The notes under the pieces are model-generated. The model was not told the origin of the DNA. It searched no databases and worked only from the letters and a program-made list of their open reading frames with translations. 29,691 nt of DNA from an uncultured Lachnospiraceae bacterium (GTDB lineage: Bacteria > Bacillota > Clostridia > Lachnospirales > Lachnospiraceae): assembly GCA_910579495.1 (NCBI GenBank), contig CAJTVD010000012.1, forward strand, positions 1-29,691. Direction: 5' to 3'. Of this stretch, positions 16,116 through 23,268 are shown piece by piece (positions within the stretch are counted from its first letter, which is position 1; each line of letters starts with the position of its first letter). Made by a program: the position numbers and the translations under genes.

Positions 16116-17543
16116 TTAAACCGGATAAGCCCCATTCTTGGTATCAGCCTGTGTCATATCCACTTTCTCTTGCTGTGCCTGGCGGTATTTGAAGAAGTCG
16201 GTAGCCACCTGAGGGAACAGAGCGTAGGACAGGACATCCTCATCCTGCTGTTTCCACTCTTTCATTTCTGCTTCCAGCTTATCCATTTCGTTCTCAATCA
16301 GGTCAGCAGGGCGGCAGGTAATTCTCTTTTCGCCGGGGATTACCTTGTTGATGATCTCCTGGCTCATGGGCTTCACTGTCTGGCCGTATTCACCACGCAG
16401 GACTGCCTTGGTTTCCTTGGTTGCCATCTTGTATCTTTCACCCATAAGTACGTTAAATACAGCCTGGGTACCCACGATCTGTGATGAGGGGGTAACAAGG
16501 GGCGGCTCGCCCAGGTCTTTTCTTACCTGAGGGATTTCCTTCAGCACGTCGTAATACTTATCTTCCGCATTCTGTTCCTTTAACTGGCTTACCATGTTGG
16601 AAAGCATACCGCCGGGAACCTGGTAAAGCAGCGTCTTGATATCCACGCCCATAACCTTGGGATTGAGCAGGCCGTCTGCCAGGCATTTATCCCTGTAAGG
16701 ACGGAAGTAATCAGCGATTTCGGATAAGATATTCTGGTCGTAGCCAGTATCATAGGGAGTACCCTTAAAGGTTTCCACCATAACTTCCGTTGCAGGCTGT
16801 GAGGTTCCCATAGCAAAAGGAGAAATCGCACAGTCAATTACGTCAACCCCTGCTTCTACTGCCTTTAAGTATGTCATACCAGCTACGCCGGAGGTATAGT
16901 GGGTGTGAAGCTGGATGGGAAGCTTGGTAACTGATTTCATGGCCTTGATCATCTCAGATGCCTTATAAGGCACAAGAAGCCCTGCCATATCTTTGATACA
17001 GATGGAGTCTGCCCCCATTTGTTCAATCTTTTTCGCCATATCTGTCCAGTAATCCATGGTATAGGCATCGCCTAAAGTGTAGGAAAGGGCAACCTGCGCA
17101 TGTCCCCTGCCTTCCTGTTTCTTTACTTTATTGGTGGCGTTAACTGCCGCCTGTAAATTCCTAAGGTCATTTAAGCAGTCAAAAATACGGATAATATCAA
17201 TGCCGTTGGCAATGGATTTCTCCACGAAGCTGTCAACAACGTCATCAGCATAAGGCCTGTAGCCAAGAATATTCTGCCCCCTAAAAAGCATCTGGAGCTT
17301 TGTCTTCTTAAATCCATCCCTTAACTTTCTAAGTCTGTCCCAGGGATCCTCTTTCAGGAAACGAAGGGAAGCGTCAAAAGTTGCGCCGCCCCAGCATTCA
17401 ACCGCATGGTAGCCAACTTTATCCATTTTCTCAACGATTGGAAGCATCATTTCAGTAGGCATTCTTGTTGCAATCAGAGACTGATGTGCATCACGAAGAA
17501 CCGTTTCCATGATTCCAACCGGTTTTTTAGCCTGTCCTGCCAT
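16116..17543 (-). CDS. oadA: Oxaloacetate decarboxylase alpha / 5S-type biotin carboxyltransferase subunit
   Basis: 475 residues. The DRE-TIM barrel opens GIMETVLRDAHQSLIATRM (Asp18). It holds the carboxylated metal-binding Lys184 (SICIKDMAG) and the HxH metal ligands His213/His215 (QLHTHYTSG). The PYC_OADA domain follows (LYQVPGGMLSNMVSQL, PSSQIVGTQAVFNVL). Unlike classical OadA it ends without a biotinyl domain, because the carrier is encoded separately. The family transfers carboxyl between oxaloacetate (or pyruvate) and carrier biotin. Start: ATG at 17543, 8 bases after AAGGAGG; an earlier in-frame ATG overlaps that site. Last gene of the operon. It could equally be called pycB or the transcarboxylase 5S subunit; the sodium-pump neighbour favours oxaloacetate decarboxylation. 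Confidence 0.92.
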   Translation of the reverse strand: MAGQAKKPVGIMETVLRDAHQSLIATRMPTEMMLPIVEKMDKVGYHAVECWGGATFDASLRFLKEDPWDRLRKLRDGFKKTKLQMLFRGQNILGYRPYADDVVDSFVEKSIANGIDIIRIFDCLNDLRNLQAAVNATNKVKKQEGRGHAQVALSYTLGDAYTMDYWTDMAKKIEQMGADSICIKDMAGLLVPYKASEMIKAMKSVTKLPIQLHTHYTSGVAGMTYLKAVEAGVDVIDCAISPFAMGTSQPATEVMVETFKGTPYDTGYDQNILSEIADYFRPYRDKCLADGLLNPKVMGVDIKTLLYQVPGGMLSNMVSQLKEQNAEDKYYDVLKEIPQVRKDLGEPPLVTPSSQIVGTQAVFNVLMGERYKMATKETKAVLRGEYGQTVKPMSQEIINKVIPGEKRITCRPADLIENEMDKLEAEMKEWKQQDEDVLSYALFPQVATDFFKYRQAQQEKVDMTQADTKNGAYPV

Positions 17544-17672
17544 TTCTATTTCCTCCTTCATATTTGCATAGCAATATTGCCGCCTGGCGGCACCTATATG
17601 CGCTTACTCTGTCAATCTAAATTATCCGGAAAGGTGTTTCCGCCATTCACTATAAAAATAATATCTTGTATC
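17544..17672. other. oadB-oadA spacer with GC-rich hairpin
   Basis: About 130 bases between oadB and oadA. On the minus strand it holds GCCGCC-A-GGCGGC (near 17580-17592) and an upstream GGCGG/ACACC block that can pair with GGTG/CCGCC instead, so two folds compete just before the oadA ribosome binding site. No U-tract follows; processing or translational tuning is possible. Confidence 0.4.
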
Positions 17673-18824
17673 TTAGAACACGCCAAATACCGCCATAAAG
17701 GTACCTGCCGCAACTGCCGTACCGATAACACCAGCTACGTTAGGTCCCATAGCATGCATCAGCAGGAAGTTGGTAGGGTCTGCTTCTGCGCCCACCTTCT
17801 GGGAAACTCTCGCTGCCATAGGCACTGCGGATACGCCTGCGGAACCAATAAGGGGATTGACTTTTCCCTTGGTAGCCACACACATGAGCTTTCCAAAGAG
17901 CACCCCTGCCGCTGTACCGAATGCAAAGGCAACCAGGCCCAGGATAACGATCTTAATGGTATCCAGGTTCAGGAAAGCTTCTGCGCTGGTGGTTGCACCT
18001 ACGCTGGTTCCCAGCAGGATAACCACAATATACATAAGGGCGTTGGAAGCTGTGTCTGTCAGCTGCCTTACTACCCCGGATTCCCGGAACAGATTACCCA
18101 GCATCAGCATACCTACAAGTGGCGCTGTGGTGGGAAGGATCAGGCACACAACAATTGTTACAATGATAGGGAAAAGGATTTTCTCAAGCTTGGATACCGG
18201 GCGAAGCTGTCCCATCTTGATCTTCCGCTCTTCTTCCGTGGTCAGTAATTTCATAATAGGCGGCTGGATAATCGGCACCAGTGACATATAGGAATATGCC
18301 GCCACTGCGATAGGTCCCAGCAATGCGGTCTGTCCCAGCTTTCCTGCAAGGAAAATGGATGTAGGGCCGTCCGCGCCGCCAATGATGGAGATTGCCGCTG
18401 CAGCTTTGTCGTTGAACCCAAGGGCAATAGCCCCAAAATATGCAGCGAAAATACCAAACTGCGCCGCAGCGCCAAGGAGAAAGCTCTTAGGATTGGCAAT
18501 CAGGGGGCCAAAGTCGGTCATAGCGCCTACCCCCATAAAAATCAGGGAAGGCAGGATTGCCCATTCGTCTAAGAGATAAAAATAATACAGCAGGCCGCCG
18601 GTCCCGTTTGCAGAATCCTCAATGCTCAGCATAATATCCGGATAGATATTTACCAGCAGCATGCCAAATGCGATCGGTGTCAAAAGCAATGGTTCAAAGC
18701 CCTTGGCAATCGCAAGATAAAGAAATACACATGCCACAATGATCATCGCATAGTTTCCAACCGTCAGGTTGAAAAACGCTGTCTGATGTATCAGATTGGA
18801 CAGTGTAGTTACTATATAATCCAT
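17673..18824 (-). CDS. oadB: Sodium-pumping decarboxylase beta subunit
   Basis: 383 residues and about 9-11 membrane helices; complete for the OadB/MmdB/GcdB family. The conserved regions are present: GGADGPTSIFLAGKL (Asp152) and NPLIGSAGVSAVPMAARV with Asn323, Gly327, Ser332 and Arg339. The spacing matches the sodium-site residues Asn373, Gly377, Ser382 and Arg389 of Klebsiella OadB as I recall them. The protein decarboxylates carboxybiotin on the carrier and couples this to export of sodium. Start: ATG preceded by AGGAGGTAAAAGAA. It lies between the biotin carrier and oadA; a terminator-like hairpin upstream may lower its expression. It could serve either or both carboxyltransferases of the operon. 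Confidence 0.95.
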   Translation of the reverse strand: MDYIVTTLSNLIHQTAFFNLTVGNYAMIIVACVFLYLAIAKGFEPLLLTPIAFGMLLVNIYPDIMLSIEDSANGTGGLLYYFYLLDEWAILPSLIFMGVGAMTDFGPLIANPKSFLLGAAAQFGIFAAYFGAIALGFNDKAAAAISIIGGADGPTSIFLAGKLGQTALLGPIAVAAYSYMSLVPIIQPPIMKLLTTEEERKIKMGQLRPVSKLEKILFPIIVTIVVCLILPTTAPLVGMLMLGNLFRESGVVRQLTDTASNALMYIVVILLGTSVGATTSAEAFLNLDTIKIVILGLVAFAFGTAAGVLFGKLMCVATKGKVNPLIGSAGVSAVPMAARVSQKVGAEADPTNFLLMHAMGPNVAGVIGTAVAAGTFMAVFGVF

Positions 18825-18853
18825 TTCTTTTACCTCCTGTTGTTTTTTCGGTA

Positions 18854-18876
18854 AAAACCTGTCCCCAAAGGGGACT
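18854..18876 (-). terminator. Intra-operon terminator-like hairpin between biotin carrier and oadB
   Basis: GTCCCC-TTT-GGGGAC (18862-18876) on the minus strand, followed after AGG by five T residues. The stem is short but GC-rich. It probably lets part of the transcripts stop after the carrier gene. Confidence 0.6.
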
Positions 18877-18929
18877 GGCTTTCGTCTCCGGATGTACGGG
18901 AGAAAGGAACCCGCCCATTCCGCACCGCG

Positions 18930-19304
18930 CTAGTTGAGTGTTGCCAGTAATGCGCCTGCTTCTACAGAATCGCCAACTGCTACGTCAATGCTTGCCACGG
19001 TACCGTCCTCAGGGGCTACAACAGGGATTTCCATTTTCATTGCTTCCACAACCACTACTGCGTCACCTTTTTTCACTGCCTGCCCTACATTGGCCTCAAT
19101 TTTAAATACCTTGCCTGCAGCCCCGGCTTCCACCCTGATACGCCCTGCACCGCCTGCTGCCTTGGGTGCTGCCGCTGCTTTCGGGGCAGCCTTAGGAGCC
19201 GCTGCAGCCCTGGGCGCTGCGGGAGCGGGTGCCCCTGTAGATGCGCCTTCTTCCACTACTACGTCATATACGTTGCCATTAACGGTAATTGTATAATTTT
19301 TCAT
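18930..19304 (-). CDS. Biotin carboxyl carrier subunit of the decarboxylase
   Basis: 124 residues. The N-terminal part (MKNYTITVNGNVYDVVVEEG) is followed by an Ala/Pro/Lys linker at about 22-52. The biotinyl domain is about 55-124 with EAMKM; Lys90 is the biotinylation site. The carrier takes carboxyl from the carboxyltransferase and gives it to the membrane beta subunit. Start: ATG at 19304, 8 bases after AGGAGGAA; an earlier in-frame ATG overlaps upstream sequence without a ribosome binding site. It is the only biotinyl protein of the operon, so both carboxyltransferases presumably use it. Equivalent names are mmdC, the OadA C-terminal domain or transcarboxylase 1.3S. Confidence 0.95.
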   Translation of the reverse strand: MKNYTITVNGNVYDVVVEEGASTGAPAPAAPRAAAAPKAAPKAAAAPKAAGGAGRIRVEAGAAGKVFKIEANVGQAVKKGDAVVVVEAMKMEIPVVAPEDGTVASIDVAVGDSVEAGALLATLN

Positions 19305-19407
19305 TACTAAATTCCTCCTGTAATTTGTCATATCGCTTCATTAAAAATTATAAAAACCTGCATGTATCTCCGGCTTTTTTGCTTCGTCCCAGGCACTTTG
19401 CCCTGCC

Positions 19408-20133
19408 TTAAGCCCTCTGCCGCCTGTTTCCTGCACGCCTGATGCTTCTTACTACAAACCCATCTGTGGAAGAAGCGCCTTCGCTTGCTGCAATTGCCGC
19501 CGAAATGACTGCAACCAGCTCCAAGTCGTCTGTAAGGTCTTCTTCTTTTTCAATAATCTGGGCAATGGTGTTATCCACCGGTGCTGCCTTTGTCTCATTG
19601 GCAACGGGCTTTTTGGAAAATTTCTCCTGGATCTTTGGTATGAATACAAAGCAGTTGATGATCAGGCTGATCAGGATCAACACACAGAATACGGTTCCCA
19701 TTCCAAGAAGCGTATTCAATCCTGCTTTTTGCATATTCTCGCCAAAGGTGTATTCCACGTTGGTGGAAATGCTGGTGACAACCTTCTTGTCAATAACAAT
19801 TTCCACAATTGCTTCCCTTAAGGAGCCCTTTACCCTTACATCAATGACACCATCTTCATCATCCAGTGACGATTCGGTGCTGATAATCTCTACAAAATCC
19901 CCCATATCATCAGCAGCAGCTTCCCAGCTATCCATTGCGCTTACAGTGATAGGATCGTCTATCTGGTCCTTTATCTGCATAGCCACATACTGGCTTACGG
20001 TATCCACAACCTGAGCGCCGAAAGCTTCCGCTTCCGCTTCCGTCATCAGAGGAGTCACAGCCTCCTGTTCGCCGCAGGCTGTCAAACCAAGCATACAGGT
20101 GATCATGCCTAATACTAACAACCATTTTTTCAT
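19408..20133 (-). CDS. OadG-like (gamma/delta) subunit with N-terminal lipoprotein domain
   Basis: 241 residues. A lipoprotein signal peptide ends in LTAC-G (Cys20). An extracytoplasmic domain of about 110 residues follows, then a membrane helix at about 141-165 (MGTVFCVLILISLIINCFVF). The cytoplasmic tail has IAQIIEKEEDLTDDLELVAV and ends FVVRSIRRAGNRRQRA. The helix-plus-tail part matches OadG/MmdD subunits, which are normally only about 80-130 residues and hold the complex together. The added secreted lipoprotein domain makes this a longer version. Start: ATG with AAAGGATG upstream, 18 bases after the carboxyltransferase stop. If both the lipid anchor and the helix are used, the domain is held at the outer face at both ends. 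Confidence 0.85.
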   Translation of the reverse strand: MKKWLLVLGMITCMLGLTACGEQEAVTPLMTEAEAEAFGAQVVDTVSQYVAMQIKDQIDDPITVSAMDSWEAAADDMGDFVEIISTESSLDDEDGVIDVRVKGSLREAIVEIVIDKKVVTSISTNVEYTFGENMQKAGLNTLLGMGTVFCVLILISLIINCFVFIPKIQEKFSKKPVANETKAAPVDNTIAQIIEKEEDLTDDLELVAVISAAIAASEGASSTDGFVVRSIRRAGNRRQRA

Positions 20134-20151
20134 ATTAAGTAATCATCCTTT

Positions 20152-21582
20152 CTAGACTGTGCCATGTTTCTTCGCGGGACGTTCTTCCTGTTTGGAAAGC
20201 AGCATCTCAAATGCGCCAATCACATACTTTCTTGTATCCTCCGGCTCCACAATCTGGTCAACATAGCCTCTCTTCGCAGCGTTCGCTGCCCCGGTCTGCA
20301 GTGCCGCATACTCTGCCGCACACTTTTCGATGGCTTCCGCCCCCTGGCCGTCGCAGATGATCTTCGCTGCCAGCTTCCCGTCCATCGTCCCAATCTGTGC
20401 CTCGGGCCATGCCATGGTGATGTCCGCCCCGATTGCCTTGGAATTCATGGCAACATACGCGCTTCCGAACGCCTGTCCGATGATAAGGTTTACCTTCGGC
20501 ACGGTAGCGTTTGCAAAAGCGTATGTAAGCTTTGCAGCCGCCCTGGCAATCTTCTTTTCGGACTCTTTATCTGCCTTGAAGCCCTTCACATTGGTAAGGG
20601 ATAAAACAGGGATATCAAATGCATCACAGAAATTGATAAAGCCTGCCGCTTTCTCACAGCCTGCCGGTGTTAAGGCAGCGTCAAACTTCTCCCCAACCTT
20701 GCCGTCCTCCCCGTACACTTCGCTGCGGTTTGCAACAGCCCCTACTGTAACACCGTTTAACTTAATAAACGCTGTAATCATTTCCTTTGCATAATTTTCT
20801 TTTACTTCAAACACAGCGCCGCTGTCTGAAAGCAGTGACAGTGCAATGGAGGTATCCCCTGCACATCCTGCCATACCTTCCAAGGCGCGGTTTAAATCGT
20901 CAACGCACTCTTCGATTGCCACCCCGTCTTCGTTGTTGGCAGGCAGCATGCATACCAGTTCCCTGATTTTGGCAAGGATGTCGCCCTCAGCCGCCACCAC
21001 GTCCACAATGCCTGCTTCCTTGCTTTGGAAAGCTGCTGCGGAAGTATCACATCTGCTGATTTCATTGCCCTCTAACGCATTGGGTGCGTTTACAAACAGT
21101 TTCGCTTTCTTTTCTTCCATAAAAGTAAAATCTGTGAGTGTGGGAATCAGGGCGAGGCCGCCCCCGCAGGAACCGAAAATTGCCGTAATCTGAGGTATTA
21201 CGCCAGAGCATAACGCCTGCTTTTTATAGATTTCGCCAAAGCCGTTTAAAGCGTCCGTAGCTTCCTGAAGCCGTAAGCCGGCGGATTCAATCAGACCGAT
21301 TACGGGTGCGCCCATCTTCAGCGCCAGATCGTAGAGGTTTGCAATTTTTCTGGCATGCATTTCACCCACGCTGCCGCCTAACACGGATGCGTCCTGGCTG
21401 TATACATACACAAGGCTGCCGCCTATCACCCCATAGCCGGTAATTACACCGTCAGAAGGAGTTTCTGTCTGTTTCAGGTTAAAATCAGTGCTTCTCGCCG
21501 TTACCTGCGCACCAATTTCAACGAAACTGTTTTCATCGAGTAAAGCCGCAATTCTTTGACTCGCCTGTGAAGTAGTACTCAT
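20152..21582 (-). CDS. mmdA: CoA-ester carboxyltransferase (MmdA / propionyl-CoA carboxylase beta type)
   Basis: 476 residues with two crotonase-like halves. The N half has GGSVGEMHARKIANLYDLAL and FGSCGGGLALIPTL (first oxyanion-hole glycine loop). The C half has LTNVKGFKADKESEKK, IGQAFGSAYVAMNSKAIGAD and AWPEAQIGTMDG. It transfers carboxyl between a CoA ester and carrier biotin. Methylmalonyl-CoA is the likeliest substrate given the pump genes, but malonyl-CoA or glutaconyl-CoA cannot be excluded, and it is somewhat shorter than typical MmdA (about 510). Start: ATG with GGAGGG 7-8 bases upstream. First gene of the operon; it is odd in sharing that operon with an OadA-type carboxyltransferase. 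Confidence 0.85.
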   Translation of the reverse strand: MSTTSQASQRIAALLDENSFVEIGAQVTARSTDFNLKQTETPSDGVITGYGVIGGSLVYVYSQDASVLGGSVGEMHARKIANLYDLALKMGAPVIGLIESAGLRLQEATDALNGFGEIYKKQALCSGVIPQITAIFGSCGGGLALIPTLTDFTFMEEKKAKLFVNAPNALEGNEISRCDTSAAAFQSKEAGIVDVVAAEGDILAKIRELVCMLPANNEDGVAIEECVDDLNRALEGMAGCAGDTSIALSLLSDSGAVFEVKENYAKEMITAFIKLNGVTVGAVANRSEVYGEDGKVGEKFDAALTPAGCEKAAGFINFCDAFDIPVLSLTNVKGFKADKESEKKIARAAAKLTYAFANATVPKVNLIIGQAFGSAYVAMNSKAIGADITMAWPEAQIGTMDGKLAAKIICDGQGAEAIEKCAAEYAALQTGAANAAKRGYVDQIVEPEDTRKYVIGAFEMLLSKQEERPAKKHGTV

Positions 21583-21628
21583 TATTCAGCCCTCCATTTT
21601 ATATTAAAAAAATAATAACTATATTCAC

Positions 21629-21646
21629 GGGGACACAAGTATCCCC
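21629..21646 (-). promoter_or_regulatory. Leader hairpin before mmdA
   Basis: GGGGATAC-TT-GTGTCCCC on the minus strand forms a stem of 7-8 pairs in the leader, about 45 bases before the mmdA start; a run of seven T follows some 17 bases later. It may be an early attenuator or a message-stabilising 5' hairpin. Confidence 0.4.
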
Positions 21647-21663
21647 ATAATTTCGTCTATAGC

Positions 21664-21669
21664 AGTATA
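21664..21669 (-). promoter_or_regulatory. Extended -10 promoter of the decarboxylase operon
   Basis: TGGTATACT on the minus strand is an extended -10 element (TG-N-TATACT). No good -35 box lies 17 bases upstream, as is common for extended -10 promoters. Predicted start near 21657, about 75 bases before mmdA. Confidence 0.6.
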
Positions 21670-21756
21670 CCACAAATAGGGCAAACCGCATAGAGGTAAG
21701 TTTCCAATTTTAACATATTTTTTACTTTTTTGCCCCGGTACATCCCTTTGGCAGCA

Positions 21757-23148
21757 TTATAACTCACAGTTATTTACAGTTCTGGGAAAAGGTACCACAT
21801 CCCGGATATTTTTCATTCCGGTTAGATACATCACACACCGTTCAAAACCCAGCCCAAAGCCTGCATGGCGGACGGAACCGTAACGGCGCAGGTCCAGGTA
21901 AAAATCATAATCTTCCTTATTTAAATGGAGTTCTTCCATCCGCTGCTCCAACAGCGCCAGTTGGTCCTCTCTCTGGCTACCGCCAATGATCTCCCCGATC
22001 CCTGGCACCAGGCAGTCCATGGCGGCAACGGTCTTCTGGTCCTGGTTCAGCTTCATATAAAAGGCTTTAATTTCCTTGGGATAATCCGTTACAAATACCG
22101 GGCGCTTAAACTCTGTCTCCGTAAGGTATCTTTCATGCTCAGTCTGCAGGTCGCTTCCCCAGTGTACCTTGTATTCAAATTCCTCATTGTGTTTTTCCAG
22201 AATTTCAATGGCTTCCGTATAGGTCACATGGCCAAACCTGGAATCCAGCACATGTTTCAGCCGCTCTATCAGGCCCTTGTCCACAAACTGGTTAAAAAAG
22301 GCCATTTCTTCCGGGGCGTTTTCCAGCACATAACGGATAACATACTTAAGGAGCCCCTCTGCAAGGGCCATATCATCTTTTAGGTCCGCAAAACACATTT
22401 CCGGCTCAATCATCCAGAATTCCGCTGCATGGCGGGCGGTATTGGAATTCTCAGCCCGGAAAGTGGGGCCGAAAGTATACACATTCCGGAAAGCAAAAGC
22501 ATAGGTTTCCACGTCAAGCTGCCCGCTCACCGTCAGGTTGGTGGGCTTGCCAAAGAAATCCTGGCTATAGTCCACCGCCCCTTCCTGGGTCTTTGGCACA
22601 TTTTCCATATCCAGGGTTGTTACCTTAAACATTTCCCCTGCCCCCTCACAGTCGCTTCCGGTAATCAAAGGGGTATGCACATAGACAAAACCTCTCTCCT
22701 GAAAATAGCGGTGGATGGCATATGCTGCCAGGGAGCGTACCCGGAACACTGCCTGGAAGGTGTTGGTGCGGGGGCGCAGATGGGAGATGGTCCGCAGATA
22801 TTCAAAGCTGTGGCGCTTTTTCTGTAAAGGATAGTCTGAAGGGGAAGCACCTTCCACCACTACCTCCGATGCCTGCATCTCCAGCGGCTGCTTCGCCCCC
22901 GGCGTTACCACAATCTTGCCTGTCACAGTAACCGCCGCGCCCACGCCGATCCTGGTAATCTCGTCAAACTCCCCCAGGGCATCAGAGTAAACCACCTGCA
23001 GCGGTTCAAAAAAGCTCCCGTCATTGACCACCAGGAACCCAAAGTTTTTGGAATCCCTGTTGCTTCTCACCCAGCCTCCCACTTTTACCTGGCTGCCTTC
23101 GTATTTTTCTTTTTCCCGAAATAACTCCTTAATATTTGTCAGTTCCAT
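21757..23148 (-). CDS. asnS: Asparaginyl-tRNA synthetase
   Basis: 463 residues, the usual bacterial length. The N-terminal OB anticodon-binding domain (VKVGGWVRSNRDSKNFGFLV) leads into the class II catalytic core. Motif 2 is FRAENSNTARHAAEFWMIEP (about 230-249) and motif 3 is GLGFERCVMYLTG near the C-terminus; TGSDCEGAGEMFKV and SGQLDVETYAFAF are AsxRS signatures. It charges tRNA-Asn with asparagine. Start: ATG at 23148, 6-7 bases after AGGAG; an in-frame ATG 25 codons earlier lacks a ribosome binding site. It starts about 100 bases after the histidine kinase stop. There is no room for, and no sign of, a T-box leader. Confidence 0.96.
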   Translation of the reverse strand: MELTNIKELFREKEKYEGSQVKVGGWVRSNRDSKNFGFLVVNDGSFFEPLQVVYSDALGEFDEITRIGVGAAVTVTGKIVVTPGAKQPLEMQASEVVVEGASPSDYPLQKKRHSFEYLRTISHLRPRTNTFQAVFRVRSLAAYAIHRYFQERGFVYVHTPLITGSDCEGAGEMFKVTTLDMENVPKTQEGAVDYSQDFFGKPTNLTVSGQLDVETYAFAFRNVYTFGPTFRAENSNTARHAAEFWMIEPEMCFADLKDDMALAEGLLKYVIRYVLENAPEEMAFFNQFVDKGLIERLKHVLDSRFGHVTYTEAIEILEKHNEEFEYKVHWGSDLQTEHERYLTETEFKRPVFVTDYPKEIKAFYMKLNQDQKTVAAMDCLVPGIGEIIGGSQREDQLALLEQRMEELHLNKEDYDFYLDLRRYGSVRHAGFGLGFERCVMYLTGMKNIRDVVPFPRTVNNCEL

Positions 23149-23239
23149 TTTTCTCCTGCCTTTCTGCTGTATACCAGTCATTGAACCCCAAAATATTCCC
23201 TCTTCCAATGGGATGTATCCCATAGGGTAATATTACAAT

Positions 23240-23268
23240 AGGATAATATCAGCTTAACACCATATCAA
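23240..23268 (-). promoter_or_regulatory. Possible asnS promoter at the end of the kinase gene
   Basis: TTGATA (23263-23268) and TATCCT (23240-23245), 17 bases apart on the minus strand. The -35 falls in the last codons of the kinase gene. No terminator separates the two genes, so read-through from the kinase promoter is also possible. Confidence 0.35.

Noticed and set aside
17406..18248. 280-codon open frame on the plus strand
   Set aside because: It lies antisense to oadA and oadB, is rich in Cys, His and Gly in a way typical of antisense reading, and has no family resemblance or ribosome binding site.
19141..19250. Tandem repeat in DNA (GCC/GCA-rich)
   Set aside because: Explained by the Ala/Pro/Lys linker of the biotin carrier, a normal feature of such proteins.
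18934..19296. 120-codon plus-strand open frame rich in Ala/Ser/Thr
   Set aside because: Antisense to the biotin carrier; open only because of the repetitive Ala/Pro linker.
23149..23248. T-box riboswitch before asnS
   Set aside because: Only about 100 bases separate asnS from the kinase stop, and no TGGNACC-type T-box sequence or terminator stem is present.
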